DNA of 56,327 nt from Clostridia bacterium (GCA_017462385.1 JAFTRE010000021.1:1-56327), one strand, 5' to 3'; counted from the stretch's first letter, positions 42,232 through 50,110 are shown. Numbers and translations are program-made. The notes: generated by a model from the letters alone, not told the origin.

Positions 42232-42357
42232 AAAAAAAGCATAATGCGACCTTTGTGCATTATGCGTTTATTTTTCACGATGATGTCGGTGGCAGTCGAA
42301 AGACAATAAACGCACGGGAGCATATTTGTGTGTTTGTCGCCGGGAGCTACCTCTTTA
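42232..42357 (-). ncRNA. Conserved leader-like RNA, copy 1 (candidate riboswitch, attenuator or sRNA)
   Basis: The transcript predicted from the promoter at 42363-42391 is about 125 nt and ends in the hairpin GCATAATGC / GCATTATGC (42257-42265 and 42239-42247) plus seven T. A 10-bp stem pairs 42305-42314 with 42263-42272 and shares three bases with the terminator stem. The strand 42303-42313 can instead pair with an upstream A/C-rich stretch (42328-42335). About nine tenths of bases match copy 2 at 49800-49925. No known RNA family is recognised. Confidence 0.68.
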
Positions 42358-42362
42358 ACATC

Positions 42363-42391
42363 ATTATACAATACTATTTTGATAATGTCAA
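42363..42391 (-). promoter_or_regulatory. Promoter of leader RNA copy 1
   Basis: On the minus strand TTGACA (42391-42386), exactly 17 bp, TATAAT (42368-42363). Upstream (42392-42474) is AT-rich sequence with no feature seen. Confidence 0.85.
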
Positions 42392-42474
42392 TATTTTTTT
42401 GCCTTAAAAAGGATTTTTGTAAATAATATACACTTTTGCCGATGTAAATTTGACAATATTGCCAATTGTAAATT

Positions 42475-42507
42475 CAAAGGAGCCTCGTCAATGACTCAGC
42501 TCCTTTG
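42475..42507 (-). terminator. Probable terminator after nadE
   Basis: CAAAGGAGC / GCTCCTTTG, 9-bp stem with a 15-base loop. The T-tract is weak. Confidence 0.55.
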
Positions 42508-42523
42508 GCATTTTAATATTCAA

Positions 42524-43258
42524 TTAATCCAACTTCGGCTCGAAGATGGGCATAAGCTCCAATTTGAAAAGATTATTGCGGTGCTTGGTGTCGATCAGCT
42601 TCTTTTTCTCGGCGTCCTCGATCTCGCCCGTGCGGATATATCTGTCAAGCTCGGCATAGGTAAAGCCGAGATTGTCCTCGTCCGTCTTGCCGCAAAGACC
42701 GTCTATAGGCGTTTTTTCGACCAGCTCGCGAGGGACTCCCAAAAGATGGCCTATCTGCTTGACCTCTGTGACAGTCAGCTTCGAGAGCGGGCTGAAATCG
42801 CCGACCGAGTCTCCGTATCTCGTCGAATATCCCACCCAGTCCTCGGACAGATTGCAGGTGTTGGCGACACGGCCGTTACAGCTCTGCGACACAGCATAAA
42901 GCGTGGTCATGCGAATGCGAGGGGGCAGATTGTTGAGCGTCTGACTTGTCAGCGGCAGATCCTTTGGCAAATTCGCCTTGATGCCCTCGACGGCGTCCTT
43001 TATATTGACAACATAATGCTTGATGCCGAGATGGTTTACCAGCGCATAGGCGCAATCGATATCGTGTTGCTCGCCGCAGGGCATGAGCACACCGATAACG
43101 CGTTCGCGTCCCAGCGCCTCGACGCACAGCGCCGCGACGACCGAGCTATCCTTACCACCTGAAATTCCCACAACGGCATTACAGCCCTTTCCGTTGTTTT
43201 CAAAAAAATCTCTTATCCAATTTACACAGTCATTCTTGACCTTTTCCGCATTAAACAT
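42524..43258 (-). CDS. nadE: NH3-dependent NAD synthetase
   Basis: 244 residues, the short ammonia-dependent form without a glutaminase domain. The PP-loop is GISGGKDSSVVAAL, and later motifs include NLSEDWVGYSTRYGDSVGDFSPLSKLTVTEVKQIG and a C-terminal KTDEDNLGFTY. It amidates nicotinic acid adenine dinucleotide to NAD in the cytoplasm. GGAG precedes the ATG. The gene stands alone behind its own promoter, with a weak terminator downstream. Confidence 0.94.
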   Translation of the reverse strand: MFNAEKVKNDCVNWIRDFFENNGKGCNAVVGISGGKDSSVVAALCVEALGRERVIGVLMPCGEQHDIDCAYALVNHLGIKHYVVNIKDAVEGIKANLPKDLPLTSQTLNNLPPRIRMTTLYAVSQSCNGRVANTCNLSEDWVGYSTRYGDSVGDFSPLSKLTVTEVKQIGHLLGVPRELVEKTPIDGLCGKTDEDNLGFTYAELDRYIRTGEIEDAEKKKLIDTKHRNNLFKLELMPIFEPKLD

Positions 43259-43299
43259 AGCTTTCTCCGTTCAAGTTTCGGTATGTATTATCATGACTC

Positions 43300-43328
43300 A
43301 TTTTATCACGAAAAACCACACTTGTCAA
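43300..43328 (-). promoter_or_regulatory. Promoter of nadE
   Basis: On the minus strand TTGACA (43328-43323), 17 bp, TAAAAT (43305-43300). The -35 overlaps the last codon and stop of the upstream membrane-protein gene. Confidence 0.78.
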
Positions 43329-44659
43329 CCTAAATTCGCATCTTTATACTGCCACTTCAGCAGCAAAATCCACGCCACCGTAATGCCGACCGCCGACACG
43401 CACTCGACAATTCCCTGCAGCATTATCAAGGACTGCGAATACAAAAACAGAAGTAAAAGCTTTGACGCAAGCTGTGCCGCCGGTAAAACAAACAACACTC
43501 CCGACAGCCTTACATCCCGCACCAATCCACACGCCGTCAAAAACATCAGCGCTATCGATGCAAACATTATTATATATCCCGTTATATTCGAAAATTCCGC
43601 AATATCCCGAACAGCGGTTCCATATTGAAACGGCTCAAAGCCAAATATTATAATATAAGATACCAGCGCACTCTGCACCGTAGATATTGCCGTCAGCAAA
43701 AGGCTGCCCGCAATGCCGCATCTGACGGATTTACTCCCCCGCGTTTGCGTCATAACATGGCACCAAAACATTGCCGACACGACATTTACAACATACGCCA
43801 TTTGCTTGCGGACAACGCTTGCCGCCGCCAGATGCTCTCCCACAGCAACACCTGTCTGCGCCATAAGATCAGCGTTTGCCGCGATGCTATAATACCACAT
43901 TGTAAAAGCGGACCATATTATCTGCACGATAATAAAGGTAACTCCGACAATAACAGTCGATTTTTTAAGCCCCCGTGGCATCTCCTCGTCATATGAAACC
44001 TTTTCCACCCAAGATATAAACAAATATTCAAGGCCCAGACCGACGGCCGATTCAACATATGCCAGCAAAATTACAAGCAAGCTGCCAAGTGTATGATTGA
44101 CAGCGAGATCAAGCACCGCCGCCACAAGATAAACTCCGGCAAGCACGCCTGCAAGCTTACCTATATTTATCAGCACGCCGTAATAATATTTTGACTTATT
44201 CTCAGCAATAAACGAATAATTGAAATTGATATCCCGCCGCTTGAAGCAGTAAAACAGATACATAACCCCCAGCACCTCAAGCACAAGTATCAACTCATTT
44301 GCAGCTCTGTCGCCCACATTGCCGAACATTTTTCCTATCGAAAACGGAATGCTGATGCCGTATCCGCCCAGCGCCGCGATAACAAACAGCTTGCCCGCCC
44401 GCAGATAATAGTCATGCCGCTCGGCTATTTGCCGCTCATCTCCCCGCCCCGGGAAACGAAACGCACCGACAAGCAGTATTCCCGCGCCGACCGCGACGAT
44501 CACCAGCTCTGTCAGCAAATATGATATCAAAAATCTGTCTATGGAGATCAGATAAACTGCGTGCACCGCACCGTACAGCAGTGCGACAAGCGTTGCAAGC
44601 AGTATGCCGCGGCGGTATATCTTGCCGCATTCGGAGTTTATTCTTTCGTCGTAAAACAT
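43325..44659 (-). CDS. Polytopic membrane protein paired with an XRE regulator
   Basis: 444 residues with about 11 hydrophobic segments (GILLATLVALLYGAVHAVYLI, LTELVIVAVGAGILLVGAF and others). A cytoplasmic loop DERQIAERHDYYLRAGK recalls the small DUF2178-type proteins encoded beside XRE regulators, but this protein is far longer. The start is 3 bp after the XRE stop with GGGAGG 10 bases upstream, so the two genes form one unit. Function unknown. Confidence 0.72.
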   Translation of the reverse strand: MFYDERINSECGKIYRRGILLATLVALLYGAVHAVYLISIDRFLISYLLTELVIVAVGAGILLVGAFRFPGRGDERQIAERHDYYLRAGKLFVIAALGGYGISIPFSIGKMFGNVGDRAANELILVLEVLGVMYLFYCFKRRDINFNYSFIAENKSKYYYGVLINIGKLAGVLAGVYLVAAVLDLAVNHTLGSLLVILLAYVESAVGLGLEYLFISWVEKVSYDEEMPRGLKKSTVIVGVTFIIVQIIWSAFTMWYYSIAANADLMAQTGVAVGEHLAAASVVRKQMAYVVNVVSAMFWCHVMTQTRGSKSVRCGIAGSLLLTAISTVQSALVSYIIIFGFEPFQYGTAVRDIAEFSNITGYIIMFASIALMFLTACGLVRDVRLSGVLFVLPAAQLASKLLLLFLYSQSLIMLQGIVECVSAVGITVAWILLLKWQYKDANLG

Positions 44660-44662
44660 GGC

Positions 44663-44854
44663 TCAGTCCTCCCAAAACAGATCGTTAAGCGTACATTCAA
44701 GTGTGCGGCATATCTTCAGACACAGTGCAATAGTGGGGTTGTAGTCACCGTTTTCTATCATATTAATAGTCTGCCTTGAAACACCTATCATTTTAGCAAG
44801 CTCTGTCTGCGACAGATTTTTATTCTGCCGCGCCTGCCTCATTTTTTCATTCAT
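44663..44854 (-). CDS. Small XRE/Cro-type HTH regulator
   Basis: 63 residues, one HTH_3 domain: LSQTELAKMIGVSRQTINMIENGDYNPTIALCLKICRTLECTLNDLFWED. This compact type (YozG-like) is often encoded next to a membrane protein. The ATG at 44854 follows GAGGTGG; a TTG six codons earlier lies over an operator and is less likely. Two identical-type palindromes flank its promoter, indicating autoregulation. Confidence 0.92.
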   Translation of the reverse strand: MNEKMRQARQNKNLSQTELAKMIGVSRQTINMIENGDYNPTIALCLKICRTLECTLNDLFWED

Positions 44855-44866
44855 CGCCGCCACCTC

Positions 44867-44930
44867 TGTCAATTATATTTGACACTTGGATTATATCATA
44901 TCCTCCGAAGATTGTCAAGTATATTTGACA
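44867..44930 (-). promoter_or_regulatory. Promoter with two 18-bp operators for the XRE operon
   Basis: On the minus strand TTGACA (44918-44913), 17 bp, TATAAT (44895-44890). Two palindromes, each TGTCAA-6 bp-TTGACA, occupy 44913-44930 (over the -35) and 44867-44884 (start region), 46 bp centre to centre. The two agree in at least 16 of 18 bases. Confidence 0.85.
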
Positions 44931-44965
44931 AAAAACAAGCAGACGCAAAATTTCGCATCTGCTTG
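44930..44965 (-). terminator. Terminator after the MerR gene
   Basis: On the minus strand CAAGCAGA pairs with TCTGCTTG with an extended inner stem, then six T. It abuts the XRE operator without a spare base. Confidence 0.82.
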
Positions 44966-44971
44966 AAAAGG

Positions 44972-45700
44972 TTATTTCTCCGCTTTATCTGCGTATGTCT
45001 CCACGCAATAGCCCTTGTAACCGCATTTGGAGCAGGTCACGCGGCGCGTGTTGGGCGTATGCGCCGCCCAGAACGCCTCACCAAACTTAGGCTTGAACAC
45101 CTCGTGGCACTCGGGGCAGATATACGCTACATTCTTAAAATAGTAGACGGATACCCATACTCCCATCGCGATCACTGCCGCCATACCGACGACAAACGGC
45201 CACCAGATGCCCTTTGCGATCCAGAGTATCGGCGTTGACACCTCGATGATATCCATAAAAATACCCACCGAGAGAATAATGGCGCGCAAACGGCGCATTT
45301 TTTTCTTGTTTTGCATAATGTGGGCTATGTCGCCTATAGATTCGACCGAGAAACGCTCCACGCTCTTCAGTCCCCGCCGCAGCTCCTCAAGCTTATCCAG
45401 CCGCCCCTGCCGCTCCGCTATCTCCTCGCGCAGCACATCCTCCTGCCCGTCGAGCAGCAGTGTGATGACCCGCTCGGGATTTTTTTCGGCAAGCAGCTCG
45501 CCAATGCTGTTGATGGGCAAGTCAAGCTCGCGCAGAAAACAGATTATTTTCATGCGCCGCAAGTCGTCCTCCGAATAAAGACGGCGACCGCCCTCGCTCA
45601 GCTCGCTCGGAACCAAAATTCCGCGTGTGTCGTAATATTGCACCGTTCGCACCGACACTCCGCACAGCTTTGCTATTTCTCCTGTCGTAAATTTTGACAT
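44972..45700 (-). CDS. Membrane-anchored MerR regulator with C-terminal zinc ribbon
   Basis: 242 residues. The N-terminal MerR HTH (FTTGEIAKLCGVSVRTVQYYDTRGILVPSELSEGGRRLYSEDDL) is followed by a dimerisation coiled coil (about 85-125). Two transmembrane helices follow (IILSVGIFMDIIEVSTPILWIA; WWPFVVGMAAVIAMGVWVSVYYF), then a zinc ribbon CPEC ... CSKCGYKGYC. The ATG at 45700 has GGAGG 8 bases upstream. Classical MerR proteins are soluble; the membrane part suggests it reads a membrane or protein signal. Its own promoter has the 19-bp spacer expected of a MerR target. Confidence 0.85.
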   Translation of the reverse strand: MSKFTTGEIAKLCGVSVRTVQYYDTRGILVPSELSEGGRRLYSEDDLRRMKIICFLRELDLPINSIGELLAEKNPERVITLLLDGQEDVLREEIAERQGRLDKLEELRRGLKSVERFSVESIGDIAHIMQNKKKMRRLRAIILSVGIFMDIIEVSTPILWIAKGIWWPFVVGMAAVIAMGVWVSVYYFKNVAYICPECHEVFKPKFGEAFWAAHTPNTRRVTCSKCGYKGYCVETYADKAEK

Positions 45701-45715
45701 AGCTTTCACCTCCTT

Positions 45716-45754
45716 GTGACGCCATTATATATCATTACGCCGCGTCACGAGCAA
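45716..45754 (-). promoter_or_regulatory. MerR-type promoter of the membrane-anchored regulator
   Basis: On the minus strand TTGCTC (45754-45749), 19 bp, TATAAT (45729-45724). Inverted arms GTGACGC (45716-45722) and GCGTCAC (45742-45748) flank the -10. Confidence 0.68.
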
Positions 45755-45859
45755 CCCCTCACGCCGGGGGATTTTTTGAAAATTTCAAATTTATTTTATT
45801 ATAACGGCAATCTACGCCGATGTCAACCAAAATTCCCCGCAAAATTTGCCCGCCGCCGA

Positions 45860-45888
45860 TTTACAAATAAAAAAGTATGTGGTATACT
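45860..45888 (+). promoter_or_regulatory. Promoter of the oxidoreductase gene
   Basis: TTTACA (45860-45865), 17 bp, TATACT (45883-45888). Confidence 0.75.
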
Positions 45889-45947
45889 ATCCCCAAAGGC
45901 AAACCGCCGCATGACATCAAAAACATCTCAAACGGAGGTATTCTACC

Positions 45948-47192
45948 ATGAGAAAGATCAAATTCGGAATATTCGGTCTCGGCAGAGGCAGTTCATTTTA
46001 CAACAGCATCCTTGTCAATGACGGCGATATCGTCGCTGTCTGCGACCGCGACGAAGCCAAGCTTGCCGCCGCAAAGACTGCCATCGGCGAGGATGTCGCA
46101 ACCTACACCGACTTTGACGCCTTTATCGCACATGAGGGACTTGAAGCCGTATTTCTCTGCAACTTTTTCCACGAGCACACCCCCTATGCCATCAAGGCGC
46201 TCGAGCGAAACATCCATGTGCTCAGCGAATGCACCTCAAACGGCACGATGGCGGAGGGCGTCGCACTTATCCGCGCGGCGGAGAAAAGCCAAGCAATATA
46301 TATGCTCGCCGAAAACTATCCCTTCATGAAATTCAATCAGGAGATGTACCGCGTTTACCGCGGCGGAACACTGGGCAAGGCGCTGTTCGCCGAGGGTGAA
46401 TATAACCACCCGCTCGACCCCGCCGATACGAAAAGCATCAAAAAATACCGCCCCTATTCCAAGCACTGGCGCAATTATCTGCCCCGCACATATTATATTA
46501 CCCACTCTCTTGCCCCACTTATGTACATAACGGGAGCCACGCCCGTCCGCGTGACAGCCATGCCCGTTTTCTGCCCCGATTACCCGTCAGATACGCTCAT
46601 GGGGCTGGCTGTCGGCGACCGTTCCGCCATCATCACCTGCCTCAATGACGACGATTCGGTATTCCGCGTGACCGGCTGTGCGGCATACGGTGCGCACGGC
46701 AACTCATATCGGCTCTGCTGTGTCAAGGGGCAGATAGAAAATCTGCGCGGTACAGACGGCAAGGTCATGCTGCGCTACAACAAGTGGAACATCCCCGAGG
46801 GAAAAGAGGCAAATAATTTCTATATGCCCGAATGGCCCGAAAGCGAACGCGAAGCGATTGAGAAGGCAGGCCACGGCGGAGGAGATTATTTTGTAATCAA
46901 GGAATTTTTCAACTGCATCCGCGAATGTCGCCGCCCCGTGTTCGATGAGTATTTCGCCACGACCGCCGCGTCAGTCGGTATTCTCTCGCATCGCAGTCTG
47001 CTGGAGCGCGGCGTGCCCTATGACATTCCCGACTTCCACCGCGAGGAGGACCGCAAAAAGTATGAAAACGACACCATCTCCCCCTTCTACGGCTCGGATG
47101 GCACCGAACCCACCATTCCCTGCTGCTCGCATCCCGGTTACATGGCGTCACAAGAGGAAATCGACTACTACAACAGCATAATAGAAGAATGA
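45948..47192 (+). CDS. Gfo/Idh/MocA-family oxidoreductase
   Basis: 414 residues with CGGAGG upstream. The N-terminal Rossmann fold has FGIFGLGRGSSFYNSI and VCDRDEAKLAAAKTAIGED, then NIHVLSECTSNGTMAEGVALIRAAEKS (usual EKPxA segment replaced by SECTSNG) and an alpha/beta substrate domain. Family members oxidise or epimerise sugars and inositols with NAD(P)H; the substrate is not evident. A perfect palindrome follows the stop. Confidence 0.88.
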   Translation: MRKIKFGIFGLGRGSSFYNSILVNDGDIVAVCDRDEAKLAAAKTAIGEDVATYTDFDAFIAHEGLEAVFLCNFFHEHTPYAIKALERNIHVLSECTSNGTMAEGVALIRAAEKSQAIYMLAENYPFMKFNQEMYRVYRGGTLGKALFAEGEYNHPLDPADTKSIKKYRPYSKHWRNYLPRTYYITHSLAPLMYITGATPVRVTAMPVFCPDYPSDTLMGLAVGDRSAIITCLNDDDSVFRVTGCAAYGAHGNSYRLCCVKGQIENLRGTDGKVMLRYNKWNIPEGKEANNFYMPEWPESEREAIEKAGHGGGDYFVIKEFFNCIRECRRPVFDEYFATTAASVGILSHRSLLERGVPYDIPDFHREEDRKKYENDTISPFYGSDGTEPTIPCCSHPGYMASQEEIDYYNSIIEE

Positions 47193-47198
47193 CCAAGC

Positions 47199-47226
47199 AG
47201 GCTGTCACACTGCAGTGTGACAGCCT
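47199..47226 (+). terminator. Terminator after the oxidoreductase gene
   Basis: A 28-base perfect palindrome, AGGCTGTCACACTG followed by its complement, then TTGC. A weaker hairpin (CCGCACC/GGTGCGG) lies near 47253-47273. Confidence 0.75.
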
Positions 47227-47348
47227 TTGCAGTGTAAAAATGCTTATCACGGCCGCACCCGATAGGTGCGGATTGCAATCGGGCACGGTCAAATGCTCAA
47301 AAAATGTTTTGTTTTTTTTACAAATGCGCACACAAACGACACATATTG

Positions 47349-47357
47349 TGTTATAAT
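47349..47357 (+). promoter_or_regulatory. Extended -10 promoter of the acyltransferase gene
   Basis: TGT-TATAAT, an extended -10 (TATAAT at 47352-47357). No -35 is visible. ACACA-TAT-TGTGT overlaps it from 47341. Confidence 0.5.
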
Positions 47358-47400
47358 AGTAAATGCAAACCAAAACTTACCCCACGGATAGGATAACATA

Positions 47401-48633
47401 ATGAAAAATCAAAAGCCCAAGCAATACAAAAAGCGCCCCCTACATCATGTTGTATATCAAGTAATAGCTCGCCCGATTGCCAAGCTGTTGACTCGCAAAT
47501 ATAAATATCGCACACTTAACACGCCCCCGCGCGAGGTCTTTAAACAGCCATTTATTCTGGTATCCAATCACACCTCGCATAAAGACAAAAATTTTATGAT
47601 ATCCTCGCTCCCACATCAGGCTTATTTCGTTGCTACCGAGGACATTTTCTGCAACGGCGCCATCTCGCGCATCATGCGGGCGCTGTTTGATCCCATCCCG
47701 CTGTTCAAGCCCGATATGTCAACCGTCCCCGTCCGCACCATGCTGCGCAGATTGCGCGGCGGCGACAGCATCGTCATGTACCCCGAGGGCCATCATTCTC
47801 CCGACGGACTCACAACAGATATCAAAAGCTCTGTCGGCTCGCTTGTCAAGGCGGCACGCTGTCAGCTCATAACTTTCCGCCTTGTCGGCGGCTTTTTCAT
47901 GGCACCCCGCTGGTGCGCAAGCTTCCGTACAGGCCCCGTCCGCGGCGAATATGTCAATGTCTATTCACCCGAGCAGCTGTCCGACATGTCGGCAGACGAG
48001 ATAACCGAGCTTATCAACCGCGACCTCGCCGTCGATGCCTATGAAATTCAGGCCGCCGAGGGGCCGCACAAATACATCAGTGACCGACGCGCCGAAACCT
48101 GCGAGGTGCACTACTATATCTGCCCTCATTGCGGCGCTCAGAGTCACATACACAGCCACGGCAATACATTCCACTGTGCCGAATGCGGCATGCTGGTATC
48201 TGTCGACGAATACGGCTACCTGCACAGCGAAAATGACAAAAAGCCCTTTCCGTTCAAGACATTCAAGGAATATAATGTATGGCAACGCGAGCGCGAGAAT
48301 GAATATCTTGCTACAAAGAACGCTGACGACATACTGTATTCCGACGAGGGCTTGACACTGCTCGAATATATCATCGACGAGGCAAAAACCGTCACCGTGG
48401 CGACAGGCGATGTCTACGCCACATTTGACGCTTTCCATATGCCCGCCGCAAATATTCATCTGAAATGGACAGATCTCCCGTGGCTCAATTATAATCAGGG
48501 CGGGCGCGGCATGCAGTTCATTTACGAGGGGCACCATTACGAGGTCTTCCACCCCACATTCTGCGCCGTGCGCTACGGAAACCTGTTTTTCCGCGCCAAG
48601 GATAAGAACGGAGAGCTAAATATCAGATATTGA
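47401..48633 (+). CDS. PlsC-like acyltransferase with a zinc ribbon
   Basis: 410 residues. The acyltransferase motifs are NHTSHKD (HX4D), the FKP-type substrate region (FKPDMSTVPVRTMLRRLRGGDSIVMYPEG) and EGHHS. This fits 1-acylglycerol-3-phosphate acyltransferase activity in phospholipid synthesis. About residues 240-280 hold a zinc ribbon (ICPHCG ... FHCAECG), which is not part of standard PlsC, and a further about 130-residue C-terminal domain of unknown type. The ribosome site is AGGATAGGAT before the ATG. Confidence 0.85.
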   Translation: MKNQKPKQYKKRPLHHVVYQVIARPIAKLLTRKYKYRTLNTPPREVFKQPFILVSNHTSHKDKNFMISSLPHQAYFVATEDIFCNGAISRIMRALFDPIPLFKPDMSTVPVRTMLRRLRGGDSIVMYPEGHHSPDGLTTDIKSSVGSLVKAARCQLITFRLVGGFFMAPRWCASFRTGPVRGEYVNVYSPEQLSDMSADEITELINRDLAVDAYEIQAAEGPHKYISDRRAETCEVHYYICPHCGAQSHIHSHGNTFHCAECGMLVSVDEYGYLHSENDKKPFPFKTFKEYNVWQRERENEYLATKNADDILYSDEGLTLLEYIIDEAKTVTVATGDVYATFDAFHMPAANIHLKWTDLPWLNYNQGGRGMQFIYEGHHYEVFHPTFCAVRYGNLFFRAKDKNGELNIRY

Positions 48634-48725
48634 CAGCAACCATCAAAGGCGTTTTGCTGTGCCTCGCCGTCGACCCGCTGACGCTGCGGAAATACTGTAA
48701 GGCGTGAGACAATAATTAAAGAACG

Positions 48726-48759
48726 GCCACAAATGCGTTTTCCGCATTTGTGGCTTTTG
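48726..48759 (+). terminator. Terminator after the acyltransferase gene
   Basis: GCCACAAATGCG / CGCATTTGTGGC, 12-bp stem with a 5-base loop, then TTTTG. It may also end the converging minus-strand gene. Confidence 0.85.
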
Positions 48760-48767
48760 TGATAAAA

Positions 48768-49766
48768 TTATTCTTCAATATACCATAACCGCTCGTACAG
48801 CCCAAGCTGTTGGTAAGAAGTACATACATGAGGATTGGAAGCGTCGGGAAACCCGCTTAAGAATGAACTGCCACGTAAATCATCACCGATGTTTGCACCT
48901 ATCCAACGCCCCTCACTCTCCGAGGCGGAAAGCCAAATTGCATATTCATCATTGCTTTCACGTAACTGAGCTATATTATTTACCGTTCCGGATACAGCAA
49001 ACATTATATACCATTCCGAAAATCGTCTGGCGCGGTACAAATGATATTGCCAGCTTGAGTCATTTATATCGCCAATAATATCAAAGCCTTGCTCCTCAAA
49101 AAGCTTTATATATTTAGAAATTGCCTCATTGTTTTCATGAAAATACTGTTCTGCCTGAGCATGAATAAGCTGTTCTTCCAAATACAGTTTGCGGGCATAA
49201 AGCTCCAAATATTGCTCGTTCATCTCAATTTGTTTTTTGCCCATACCGCTGTCTCGCAATGCTTTTTCGAGATTGGATATTTGAACGTCCAATTTCCCGC
49301 TTTCCGCAGACCATTCGTTGATCGTTTTCCCTTGGTATACATAATTGAAATATGCACGGCTGACGGCGATGTTATCATAATCTTCGGGCAACGGCTCATA
49401 AACATACACAAGAAAATACATAGTTTCATTTGGCTCGGAGGTACTTACGAGCGCTTCTGCCAAGGGCGTCAGAGATGTTGTGCCAAGCACAGGCGGCATA
49501 TCCCACTTAAGTGGACAATAATTTTCGATCTGTTTATATTTGGTTTCGATCGGCGGCTGTGAGGGCTGGTCGATAGTCGTTTGCGATGAACTGTCTGTAG
49601 CCATACTGACCGTAGTGGTTTCAACAGTGTCAGGTGGCTCGGATGTGTTGATCGGCGTTGTAGAGTCCGAATTGTCATTTGCAGGGCTGTCCGTATGGCA
49701 ACCAAACAGCAGTGAAATAATCAGTATCAGGGTCAGCGGTATTTTTAAACGATTAATGTTTTTCAT
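48768..49766 (-). CDS. Predicted lipoprotein behind the leader RNA
   Basis: 332 residues. The ATG at 49766 follows AAGGAGG; lipobox LLFGC. A Ser/Thr-rich linker (STTPINTSEPPDTVETTTVS) leads to a charged helical domain (IEMNEQYLELYARKLYLEEQLIHAQAEQYFHENNEAISKYIKLFEEQG) and a C-terminal part with aromatic clusters (SSWQYHLYRARRFSEWYIMF). No domain recognised. Its expression is probably governed by the terminator 33 bases upstream of its start. It is AT-rich relative to many neighbours. Confidence 0.78.
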   Translation of the reverse strand: MKNINRLKIPLTLILIISLLFGCHTDSPANDNSDSTTPINTSEPPDTVETTTVSMATDSSSQTTIDQPSQPPIETKYKQIENYCPLKWDMPPVLGTTSLTPLAEALVSTSEPNETMYFLVYVYEPLPEDYDNIAVSRAYFNYVYQGKTINEWSAESGKLDVQISNLEKALRDSGMGKKQIEMNEQYLELYARKLYLEEQLIHAQAEQYFHENNEAISKYIKLFEEQGFDIIGDINDSSWQYHLYRARRFSEWYIMFAVSGTVNNIAQLRESNDEYAIWLSASESEGRWIGANIGDDLRGSSFLSGFPDASNPHVCTSYQQLGLYERLWYIEE

Positions 49767-49799
49767 GTTCAAAACCTCCTTATACTTGTTTTATGGATC

Positions 49800-49925
49800 A
49801 AAAAAAGCATAATGCTGCCGTTTGTGCATTATGCGTTTACTTTCACGGTAATGTCGGGGGCAGTCGAAAGACAATAAACGCACGAAAGCATATTTGTGTG
49901 TTCGTCGCCGAGGGCTACCTCTATG
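49800..49925 (-). ncRNA. Conserved leader-like RNA, copy 2 (upstream of a lipoprotein gene)
   Basis: The predicted transcript of about 125 nt ends in GCATAATGC / GCATTATGC (49826-49834 and 49807-49815) and seven T at 49806-49800, 33 bases before the ATG of the lipoprotein gene. The inner 10-bp stem (49873-49882 with 49832-49841) is kept, with a U-A pair of copy 1 replaced by a U-G pair. The loop of the terminator differs while the stem is identical. This is the arrangement expected of a terminator-controlled regulatory leader. Confidence 0.72.
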
Positions 49926-49930
49926 GTTTT

Positions 49931-49959
49931 ATTATACGACACTGCCTTCAAAATGTCAA
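49931..49959 (-). promoter_or_regulatory. Promoter of leader RNA copy 2
   Basis: On the minus strand TTGACA (49959-49954), 17 bp, TATAAT (49936-49931). The 17-bp spacer sequence differs from copy 1, so the promoter boxes themselves are what is kept. Confidence 0.86.
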
Positions 49960-50110
49960 CAGTTTTTTGCTTGAAAATGGTATTTTGGCACTTTAAATAA
50001 AAATATCCACTTAATTTTGTAAATGCTGACGGCGCGCATATTTTGACGCACAACAGCATCGTACCGTACGGCATCTTAACATAAAAACACGGTATTTATA
50101 TTCCAAATCA

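Noticed and set aside
42266-42357. Known riboswitch (preQ1, c-di-GMP, ZTP, fluoride, THF, T-box)
   Set aside because: None of the hallmark conserved sequences of those classes that I know is visible. A formal covariance search could overturn this.
42159-42371. A 70-codon open frame across leader RNA copy 1 as a real protein gene
   Set aside because: It has no ribosome site at its start, and it spans the promoter start, the terminator stem and the T-run. Copy 2 has the frame closed earlier. An RNA explains it better.
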